From: Pedobacter miscanthi
Lineage (GTDB): Bacteria > Bacteroidota > Bacteroidia > Sphingobacteriales > Sphingobacteriaceae
NCBI RefSeq assembly: GCF_003315595.1
Contig: NZ_QNQU01000004.1
Coordinates: forward strand, 1-64,000
Direction: 5' to 3'
DNA: 64,000 nucleotides
The translations under genes and the position numbers were made by a program. Shown here in pieces: positions 48,228 through 55,673 of the stretch. Under the pieces are notes generated by a model. It was not told the DNA's origin and did no database searches. It worked only from the letters and a program-made list of their open reading frames with translations. Each line of letters starts with the position of its first letter. Position 1 is the stretch's first letter.

Positions 48228-48310
48228 ATTTACTTACCGCCATGCGCCAAACGCGTATCGCCATTCACTGTACGCCATCCGCTTAGCGCCAATCGCCAAA
48301 CCCCTAACCA

Positions 48311-50392
48311 ATGAAAAAAATACTATTTTCCCTGATAGTTCTACTCTCCACCTCCAATATATTCGCGCAGTCTTTTAGCTTGAAATCTGTTTTATCTTAT
48401 CCTTTTCCTACTCAGTTAGTGGCTTCACCAGTTGGTTCTAAAATTGCCTGGGCCGCAAACGAACAAGGAATAAGGAATATTTATACAGCAGAAGCACCTG
48501 ATTATAAAGCAATAAAAATTACAGATTACGCCGAAGATGACGGGCAGGAATTAACCAGCTTGTCGATTTCTGCTGATGGTAAATGGATTGTATTTGTGCG
48601 TGGTGGAGATCATGGCGGGAGGGATGGAGGCCCTGTTAATGCCAATTCTTCGCCAATAGCACCGAAAGTGCAGGTACTTAGCGTTCCTTTTGTGGGAGGC
48701 AAAGTAGTAACCTTAGGCGAAGGCGATAATCCTGTAATTTCGCCCAGTAACGATCAGGTCATTTTTGCTAAAAGTGGTCAGGTGATGATAAGCCCGGTTG
48801 ACGGAACATCGGCAGCTAAAAATTTATTTTATGCCAAAGGGATAAACGGAGCGTGTAAGTGGTCGCCGGATGGGAAAAAAGTCGCTTTTATTTCTAATCG
48901 CACAGATCATTCCTTTTTAGGGATTTATACCGATCAGCAAACGCCGGTTAAATGGCTATTGCCTTCTTTTTCTAAAGATAATACTCCGGTATGGTCGCCC
49001 GATGGAAATGATATAGCTTTTATAAGAACGCCTGGTATAGGAGGAGAGACCGATTCCATTTTAACAAAAAAACATCAGCCATGGGCCATTTGGACGGTTA
49101 ATGTAAACACCGGAACCGGAAAACAGATCTGGAAAGCTCCCGAAACTTTCCGGGGTTCTTTTCCTTCCATCGATGGAGGTGCAAATTTGTTATGGGCCGA
49201 AGGAAAGATCATTTTTACCTCTTACGAAGATGGCTGGCCACATCTTTACGCCATTAATCCGGATGGATCAAAACGTTTATTGCTCACCCCTGGGAATTTT
49301 GCAATAGAGAATATAAAATTAAGTATCGATAAGAAAACATTGGTTTTTGCTGCCAATGCCGGAAATGATAAAGATGATCTTGATCGACGTCATATTTATA
49401 AAGTTTCGGTAGATAAAGCAGATATGCAGGCCTTAACCTTGGGAAATGGGATAGAAGCTTATCCGGTTATTGCAGGCGATAACCAGACTTTTTTCTGTTT
49501 GAGCTCCACTGCCGAAATGCCGCTTCTGCCTGCGTTAATTAATAAAAAAACGTTGAAACTAATTGGAAAATCACTTATTCCAGAAGATTTTCCATTAAAA
49601 GATATGGTTATCCCTAAACATGTAAGCTTTAAAGCTGCTGATGGAAATACCGTTTATGGTCAGTTGTTTTTACCAAAAAAAGTATTCAAAAACCAACCCG
49701 CGATTGTTTATGTGCACGGCGGACCGCAACGGCAGATGTTTTTAGGCTGGAATCCGATGGATTATTATTCAATGGATTATGCTTTAAACCAATATTTGGT
49801 TAAACTTGGCTTTACCGTTTTATCTGTAAATTACCGCCTGGGCATCGGTTATGGTTACGAATTTCATAAACCCATGCGTGCTGGAGCGCAGGGTGCATCA
49901 GAATATCAGGATATTAAAGCCGCCGGGCAGTGGCTGGCTGCACAACCCAATATCAACAAAGATAAAATCGGGATTTATGGTGGTTCTTATGGTGGTTATT
50001 TAACCGCATTGGCCCTGGGCAAAGATTCTAGACTGTTTGCTGCAGGGGTAGATATTCATGGTGTAAATAACCGGTTTACAAGTTTAGATCAGGAGGGCAG
50101 GAAACCTGCACCAGATGCATTGCTTGCTGCAAAAGTTGCCGAAGAATCATCACCTGTAAGTTATGTAAGTACCTGGACATCGCCTACGTTGATTATCCAT
50201 GCCGACGACGACCGTAACGTAGCTTTTAACCAAAGTGTTGACCTGGTTAAACGTTTTGAAGATAAAAAATTCGATTTCGAGTTTCTGTCCATCCCGGATG
50301 ATACCCATCACTGGATGAAATTCTCGAACGGTTTAAAAGTGAGCGAAGCAACAGCTGATTTTCTTAAAAGAAAGTTGATGGATAAAAAGTAG
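48311..50392 (+). CDS. S9 family prolyl oligopeptidase / acylaminoacyl peptidase
   Basis: A 693-residue exported serine peptidase. The signal peptide ends near residue 20 (LLSTSNIFAQ). A beta-propeller with PDPD-type repeats (WSPDGKKVAFIS; WSPDGNDIAFIR) covers about 30-410. The alpha/beta-hydrolase domain follows, with the nucleophile in GGSYGGYLTALAL, Asp in HADDDRNV and His in DDTHHW. It trims peptides, with Pro or acyl preference not determinable. The gene is on the same strand as susCD3, 130 bp downstream, so imported peptides are probably its substrate. Confidence 0.92.
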   Translation: MKKILFSLIVLLSTSNIFAQSFSLKSVLSYPFPTQLVASPVGSKIAWAANEQGIRNIYTAEAPDYKAIKITDYAEDDGQELTSLSISADGKWIVFVRGGDHGGRDGGPVNANSSPIAPKVQVLSVPFVGGKVVTLGEGDNPVISPSNDQVIFAKSGQVMISPVDGTSAAKNLFYAKGINGACKWSPDGKKVAFISNRTDHSFLGIYTDQQTPVKWLLPSFSKDNTPVWSPDGNDIAFIRTPGIGGETDSILTKKHQPWAIWTVNVNTGTGKQIWKAPETFRGSFPSIDGGANLLWAEGKIIFTSYEDGWPHLYAINPDGSKRLLLTPGNFAIENIKLSIDKKTLVFAANAGNDKDDLDRRHIYKVSVDKADMQALTLGNGIEAYPVIAGDNQTFFCLSSTAEMPLLPALINKKTLKLIGKSLIPEDFPLKDMVIPKHVSFKAADGNTVYGQLFLPKKVFKNQPAIVYVHGGPQRQMFLGWNPMDYYSMDYALNQYLVKLGFTVLSVNYRLGIGYGYEFHKPMRAGAQGASEYQDIKAAGQWLAAQPNINKDKIGIYGGSYGGYLTALALGKDSRLFAAGVDIHGVNNRFTSLDQEGRKPAPDALLAAKVAEESSPVSYVSTWTSPTLIIHADDDRNVAFNQSVDLVKRFEDKKFDFEFLSIPDDTHHWMKFSNGLKVSEATADFLKRKLMDKK

Positions 50393-50932
50393 TTTGAAAT
50401 AGTTTGTCATCCTGAGCCTGTCGAAGGACCATAATTATCTAATTGCTAAAAGGTCTTTAGCAAGCTCAGACTGATAGTAATCTTTAAGTTAATAAATTAC
50501 TTTGCTCTATAACACGACCTATTCTAATTATTTTTTGCCTGCCCAAAATCTTGCCTCGGCTCGCCGCCGCCGAAGAGCTCCTTCTTTTTGGCGTCAAAAA
50601 GAACCAAAACCGAAGCTTGCCGAGCTCATTAATGCAAATAAAAAGATAAACAGCTTATTAATAAAACGCCGGCTGAAAATTTTTCTTTGAAAGCCAGTAA
50701 ATTGGCTTGGTCAGTTCAGCCCGAAAAATTTGTTAGGCCGGAATTAAGTAGAACGGAGATGCTATGCTGTGGCCTAGCTGGGTGGAAATGTAAATACTTC
50801 TAAAATGTTTATTAATAAGTAATTACAAAATAACGTCAATGGTTGCCTGTCGAAGGACCATAATTATCTAATTGCTAAAAGGTCTTCTACAAGCTCAGAC
50901 GGACAACGATGATTTTGAGTTGATGATTTTTC
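50393..50932. other. Gene-free region with repeats
   Basis: No credible gene. It holds a duplicated 56-bp unit, the palindrome TTCTTTTTGGCGTCAAAAAGAA (50582-50603) with GC-rich flanks that is common in many bacterial genomes, and GTCATCCTGAGCC, a family B-like end. Confidence 0.55.
50416..50900 (+). repeat. Direct 56-bp repeat, two copies
   Basis: Copies at 50416-50471 and 50845-50900 start GCCTGTCGAAGGACC and end AAGCTCAGAC. They differ at only a few positions (TTTAG versus TTCTA) and are 429 bp apart. Confidence 0.8.
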
Positions 50933-52567
50933 CTAACCCTTTCTAATCCTTTTTAAAACCATTAAACTCAACGGGTTAAAAGAATATCCCGAAATATTGT
51001 TCTGCAGCATCACAACAGATTGATCATAAAATAAAGGTACAACAGGCGAATAATCCATCACCATCTGATCCATTTTACGATAGAGTTCGAACCGTTTTTC
51101 GTTATTTGTTTCGTAATAACTTTGCTCAAAAAGCTGATCAAAGGCCTTATTGTAAAAAGCTGTGTAATTTGGCCCGTAAGGCACTTTGTTTTTGGAGTAA
51201 AACATCGATAGGAAATTTTCCCCGTCGCCATAATCTGCAAGCCACGAACCACGGAAAAAATTCACATGGTTTTTCGACATTAAATCCCTTAAACTGGCAC
51301 TCGGACTCACATCTATCTTAACTTTAATGCCAATTGCCGTTAATTCGCCCTGTATAAATTCGATCAGATCTTTATAAGTAGTGGTGGTGTTTAAGGTTAC
51401 CTCTGCCATGCCTTTTCCTTCAGGAAAACCAGCTTCTGCTAAAAGTTGTGCGGCCTTTTTTGGGTTGTAGGCATATCCGCGCACAGCCAGACTATCGAAA
51501 CCAGGCATCCCCTTAGGTATAAAGCCAGAAGTTGCTGCAACACCTATCCCATTGCGCAGGTACTTTATCAATCTGTCGCGGTCAATAGCATAATTAATGG
51601 CCTGTCTGATTTTTTTCTGCCTTAACGGTGAATTTTTTACGATAGAAAGGTTCGTATCCACCAGTATCCCAACATATTCTGTACAAAGGTATGGGCTCTT
51701 CGCAAGCGTAAATTTCCCTTTATATTTTGAAGTCATTTTGCCGCTTTTCGTCAGGATATCATCGCGGTAGCTTCCATCCACATTGTAATAAAAATCCAGA
51801 TCTTTTTTCAGAAAGCTCATAAAACCACTTTGTTTATCAGTAATAAATGTGGCTTTTACCGCATCAAGGTATGGAAGTGCCTTTCCTTTTGCATCCTTTT
51901 CAAAATAATGCGAATTTTTTAAAAGCACCAATATTTCGCCTTCTTTCCAGTACTTAAACGTGAAAGGGCCGGTACCTATCGGATGACTCCTGAAATCCTT
52001 GCCATAATGCTCAACCACTTCTTTGGGTACTACCGAACAATATTGTGTGGTAAGCAAACTCATAAATGGTGGAAAAGGGCGTACCAGTTTAATCTGGAAA
52101 GTAGAATCGTTTAAGGCAATGAAATTGTTTTTATCCTTTACTTTATCACTAAAAATCCACCCGCCGGACGAAGCCACTTTCGGATCAATCAACCTGTAAA
52201 AACTATACACGAAATCGCTGGCAATTACTTTTCGGCCCTTTCCGTTTTTAAAAATCGGATCGTCATGAAAGTAAACATCATTACGCAGGTTAAAAGTATA
52301 AGTTAGTGCATCATCCGAAACCTGCCAGCTTTTGGCAATACAGGGAATGGTTTGCAATGACGAATCGATCTGCACCAACCCGTTAAAAATCTGGTTGGTC
52401 ATCCAGATGGCATTCTGGTTGCGCGCAAATGCCGGATCGATAGAGGTTAAACCCTGATCGAGGTTGATGTTGAATACTTTTTTGTCTTTATGATCGTCAT
52501 TTTTACTGCATGAAAACAATAAGGTGACACAAAAAAACCAAAATATATATTTAAATGAACCTCGCAT
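50933..52567 (-). CDS. ABC transporter substrate-binding lipoprotein (peptide/nickel type)
   Basis: A 544-residue family 5 extracellular solute-binding protein. The lipobox is VTLLFSC (cysteine at about residue 20). Family motifs are DPAFARNQNAIWMTNQIFNG, SWQVSDDALTYTFNLRNDVY, and the later IRQAINYAIDRDRLI and GWLADYGDGE-like (SWLADYGDGENFL). It delivers oligopeptides to a permease; no permease or ATPase is adjacent, so it may act with a distant ABC system. It lies next to the SusC-peptidase locus on the opposite strand. Confidence 0.88.
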   Translation of the reverse strand: MRGSFKYIFWFFCVTLLFSCSKNDDHKDKKVFNINLDQGLTSIDPAFARNQNAIWMTNQIFNGLVQIDSSLQTIPCIAKSWQVSDDALTYTFNLRNDVYFHDDPIFKNGKGRKVIASDFVYSFYRLIDPKVASSGGWIFSDKVKDKNNFIALNDSTFQIKLVRPFPPFMSLLTTQYCSVVPKEVVEHYGKDFRSHPIGTGPFTFKYWKEGEILVLLKNSHYFEKDAKGKALPYLDAVKATFITDKQSGFMSFLKKDLDFYYNVDGSYRDDILTKSGKMTSKYKGKFTLAKSPYLCTEYVGILVDTNLSIVKNSPLRQKKIRQAINYAIDRDRLIKYLRNGIGVAATSGFIPKGMPGFDSLAVRGYAYNPKKAAQLLAEAGFPEGKGMAEVTLNTTTTYKDLIEFIQGELTAIGIKVKIDVSPSASLRDLMSKNHVNFFRGSWLADYGDGENFLSMFYSKNKVPYGPNYTAFYNKAFDQLFEQSYYETNNEKRFELYRKMDQMVMDYSPVVPLFYDQSVVMLQNNISGYSFNPLSLMVLKRIRKG

Positions 52568-52580
52568 CGATCAGGAATGT

Positions 52581-52588
52581 TATTTTTG
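52581..52588 (+). promoter_or_regulatory. -7 element for small BtuF-like gene
   Basis: TATTTTTG matches TAnnTTTG. It is downstream of the in-frame ATG at 52577, so translation must begin at 52607 or 52613. The -33 region is not clear. Confidence 0.4.
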
Positions 52589-52606
52589 CACAAATTAATA
52601 AATTTA

Positions 52607-53065
52607 ATGCAGATGTCTTTTTTAAACGATTTATTTATTGGCCTCGATGCTGCTAAACAGGAAGAATTACAGGAACGTTTAGATTTAGTAGAACATAAGA
52701 TTAAATTTATGGATAAAATGCCTGTGGCTTGCCTCGATACGGGTAATAATCCGGGCTACCTTTTATCAGAAGAAATTGCATTGGCTGGCGGCATGCTGGA
52801 AACCGATATTTTAAGCGCTGTTTTCATCATTTATTATCAGCCCGGCAAAACCCTTACCGATTTGATGCGAGAAGTACCTTCTGTATTGGATACCGATTGG
52901 CCAGCCGTAAAAAACAACCGCATTATTTTATTAAACGACGACGTAGAACGTGAAAGAACAGCCGAAAATGCAGTTTCTTTAATAGAAGATATAGCCGAAA
53001 TGCTGCACCCAGGCTCATTTATTTTTGGCCACGAAGGCGATAAGTGGATCAGGTTTGAAGTTTAG
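52607..53065 (+). CDS. Small protein resembling a BtuF-type binding-protein fragment
   Basis: About 152 residues from the ATG at 52607 (the ATG at 52613 gives 150). The ATG at 52577 lies upstream of the -7 element and is rejected. The pattern KMPVACLDTGNNPGYLLSEE, then WPAVKNNRIILLNDDVERERT, resembles half of a helical-backbone metal or cobalamin binding protein, in which WxAVKNNRI is a common late motif. It has no signal peptide and only one lobe, so it is cytoplasmic and not a normal transporter. The function is unknown. It is divergent from the binding-lipoprotein gene. Confidence 0.6.
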   Translation: MQMSFLNDLFIGLDAAKQEELQERLDLVEHKIKFMDKMPVACLDTGNNPGYLLSEEIALAGGMLETDILSAVFIIYYQPGKTLTDLMREVPSVLDTDWPAVKNNRIILLNDDVERERTAENAVSLIEDIAEMLHPGSFIFGHEGDKWIRFEV

Positions 53066-53073
53066 AGGATGAT

Positions 53074-53103
53074 GTAAGATGGAAAATGTAAGAGGGATGA
53101 TGG
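53074..53103 (+). repeat. Copy of the lipid-cluster spacer repeat
   Basis: Thirty bases match 34826-34855 with one difference, starting GTAAGATGGAAAATG and ending AGGGATGATGG. It directly precedes the tandem array. Confidence 0.75.
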
Positions 53104-53845
53104 GATTGCAATATTCCAACATTTCAACCTTCCAACATTTGAACTTTTTAATATTCAGTGCTTGCGCTCGTTTCCAAACGAGTGCATAAGTAGCCATACG
53201 ATTTTATCGTTAAAAATGGCATTAGTTGATTTATAATCCGCCAGGTGGGATTGCAACATTCCAACATTTCAACATTCCAACATTTGAACTTTCTAATATT
53301 CAGTGCTTACGCTCTTTTCCAAAAAAGTGCATAAATAGCCATACGATTTTATCGTTAAAAATAACATTAGTTGATTTATAATCCGCCAGGTGGGATTGCA
53401 ACATTCCAACATTCCAACATTTACCCTCAACCTTCCTACCTTCAGTGCTTGCGCTCGTTTCCAAACGAGTGCATAAGTAGCCATACGATTTTATCGTTAA
53501 AAATGGCATTAGTTGATTTATAATCCGCTAGGTGGGATTGCAACATTCCAACATTTCAACATTCCAACATTTGAACTTTCTAATATTCAGTGCTTACGCT
53601 CTTTTCCAAAAAAGTGCATAAATAGCCATACGATTTTATCGTTAAAAATAACATTAGTTGATTTATAATCCGCCAGGTGGGATTGCAACATTCCAACATT
53701 CCAACATTTACCCTCAACCTTCCTACCTTCAGTGCTTGCGCTCGTTTCCAAACGAGTGCATAAGTAGCCATACGATTTTATCGTTAAAAATGGCATTAGT
53801 TGATTTATAATCCGCTAGGTGGGATTGCAACTTTCCAACATTTGA
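53104..53845 (+). repeat. Higher-order tandem repeat array (143-bp monomers, 287-bp dimers)
   Basis: Five monomers begin at AGTGCTTRCGCTC: 53157, 53302, 53444, 53589 and 53731. They alternate two types, A (CTCGTTTCCAAACGAG) and B (CTCTTTTCCAAAAAAG), in the order A-B-A-B-A with steps 145, 142, 145, 142. Each carries a second hairpin ACGAT-TTT-ATCGT and an AT-rich GATTGCAACATTCC tract. The 287-bp period repeats almost exactly. Open frames here are by-products of the repeat, not genes. Confidence 0.92.
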
Positions 53846-53895
53846 ACATTATCCCCCTCAACCTTCCTGCCTTCCAACCCTCAACCTTCCTGCCT

Positions 53896-55233
53896 TCAAA
53901 CCTCCCGAATCTGGTATTCCTCAATCTTCCGGTAAAGCGTGGTTAAACCAATGCCAAGCAACCTCGAAGTTTCAGTTTTATTTCCTTTGGTATGGATAAG
54001 TACTTTTTGAATGTGCTGTTTTTCGATCTGCTGCAGATTATAATCGTTTTCTATCGGTGCAAATTCAAAGAATTCGGGCGGAAGGGCAGTTGCGCTTAAA
54101 GTATCCCCATCTGATAAAATAACCAGACGTTCGATCACGTTTTTGAGCTCTCGGATGTTTCCTTTCCAGCTATGATCGCTCAGGATAGACAAAATCTTAT
54201 CGTCCATTTTTGGGGTTGAGCGGTTTACTTTATCAGCAAATTCTTTTAAATAATATTTAGCTAAAGCAGGGATGTCGGCTTTACGCTCGCGGAGCGGTGG
54301 CAGCACAATAGTAAAAACCGAAAGCCGGTAATAAAGGTCCGACCTGAATTTCCCGGATGCGGCATCTGCTTTTAAATCTTTATTGGTGGCGGCTAAAATC
54401 CGTACGTTTACCTGCTGGGTTAAGGTATCGCCCACTTTTATAAAAGTCTGACTCTCCAGTACCCGTAATAATTTAGCTTGCAAATCTAGGTTCATTTCGC
54501 CTATTTCATCCAGCAATAATGTACCGCCATTGGCTTCTTCCAGTAAGCCTTTTTTATCTTTATTGGCACCGGTAAATGCACCAGCTTTGTAACCGAATAA
54601 TTCGCTTTCCAACAAATCAGGACTAAAACCGCTGCAGTTCAAAGCTACAAAAGGCTTCGCAGCTCTTGGGCTTTCGTAATGGATCGATTGTGCAAACACT
54701 TCTTTTCCCGTTCCGGTTTCACCTAATAACAATACGGTTGTATCTGTTGCACTTACCTTTTTAGCCAGATCAATAGCTTCCTTTAAAGCCTTTGATTGGC
54801 CGATAATGGTTTCAAAACTGTGTTTTTTGGCGATTTTGCTTTCCAGGTCAGAAACCCTGCGCTGCAGGTTCGATTTATCCATGGCTTTATATAAAAGCGG
54901 AATAATTTTATCGTTATCATCACCTTTAACCAGATAATCAAAACCACCGTTTTTAATGGCTAAAACACCATCGGCAATGGTTCCGTAAGCAGTAAGGTTA
55001 ATTACTTCTACGTAAGGTTTTATAGCTTTAATATCTTTAACCAAGGCAACCCCATTTACGTCCGGTAATTTTACATCGCTAATTACAATGCTTACATCAT
55101 TGTTTTTGAGTAATTTAAGTCCTTCTTTTCCGGTTCCTGCCTGCAAGGTTTTAAAACCTTCAAGTTCTATAATCCTGGAAAGTAAACTGCTGATTTTCTT
55201 TTCATCATCGATGATGAGTACCATGCCATTCAT
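53896..55233 (-). CDS. NtrC-type sigma-54-dependent response regulator
   Basis: A 445-residue three-domain activator. The receiver has Asp9/Asp10 and phospho-acceptor Asp53 ([12 protein letters not shown]). The AAA+ domain has Walker A GETGTGKE and the sigma-54 contact loop GAFTGA, and Arg-finger region [13 protein letters not shown] Fis-type helix-turn-helix ends it ([20 protein letters not shown]). It activates sigma-54 promoters on phosphorylation. No histidine kinase is beside it, so its partner is elsewhere; the Kai-operon kinase is one untested option. The tandem array lies directly past its 3' end. Confidence 0.94.
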   Translation of the reverse strand: MNGMVLIIDDEKKISSLLSRIIELEGFKTLQAGTGKEGLKLLKNNDVSIVISDVKLPDVNGVALVKDIKAIKPYVEVINLTAYGTIADGVLAIKNGGFDYLVKGDDNDKIIPLLYKAMDKSNLQRRVSDLESKIAKKHSFETIIGQSKALKEAIDLAKKVSATDTTVLLLGETGTGKEVFAQSIHYESPRAAKPFVALNCSGFSPDLLESELFGYKAGAFTGANKDKKGLLEEANGGTLLLDEIGEMNLDLQAKLLRVLESQTFIKVGDTLTQQVNVRILAATNKDLKADAASGKFRSDLYYRLSVFTIVLPPLRERKADIPALAKYYLKEFADKVNRSTPKMDDKILSILSDHSWKGNIRELKNVIERLVILSDGDTLSATALPPEFFEFAPIENDYNLQQIEKQHIQKVLIHTKGNKTETSRLLGIGLTTLYRKIEEYQIREV

Positions 55234-55655
55234 AGGTAAAAATTATGCTGCAATATTAAGTATAAAAATGACGAAAGTTAACTGTACTGTTGTAATTGTT
55301 AACTGTTAACTGGCCACTGGTTCACTGGTCATTAGTTTATTGGTCATTGGTTTTGTTAACTGCCAATTGAAAACTGCAAATTAGGTTAACTGGTTAATTG
55401 TTTACCCTTCGACTACGCTCAGGGGGTTAGCTGCCAGAGGCTATACGCCAAACCCAAAGCGGCTTAGTTCCACCTATTGCTTAATCGATATTCCCGTTTG
55501 ATTGTTGCAAATTGATTATTGGTTATTTGAGTTGAATAACTGTCTTTATAAGCTAAGTTGAACTATTGACTTGGGACTATAGACTCATGACTAAGGACTA
55601 ATTTGTACCTTTTTCGTTTCTGTGGCATTAATTAAAAGCTTTTTGAGCATATTTG
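55234..55655. other. Simple-sequence gap before PIG-L gene
   Basis: About 420 bp without a gene. The left part is built from TTAACTG, ACTGGTCATT and GGTTAACTGG motifs (55276-55400); near 55560-55600 GACT-type words recur (TTGACTTGGGACTATAGACTC). A short family B-like CCTTCGACTACGCTCAGGG is at about 55406. No terminator is evident. Confidence 0.5.
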
Positions 55656-55673
55656 ATGTGCAAAACAAATACT

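Noticed and set aside
48106..48378. 90-codon ORF overlapping susD3 and the S9 peptidase
   Set aside because: It runs in another frame over the repeat-rich gap and both real genes; no homology or start signal.
50502..50690. 62-codon ORF with SARRRRRAPSFWRQKEP
   Set aside because: It is the translation of a widespread GC-rich palindromic repeat (TTTTTGGCGTCAAAAA), not a gene.
53293..53796. Identical 60-70 codon reverse-strand ORFs inside the tandem array
   Set aside because: They are copies of the 287-bp repeat read in frames by chance; composition is repeat-driven and each contains hairpin arms.
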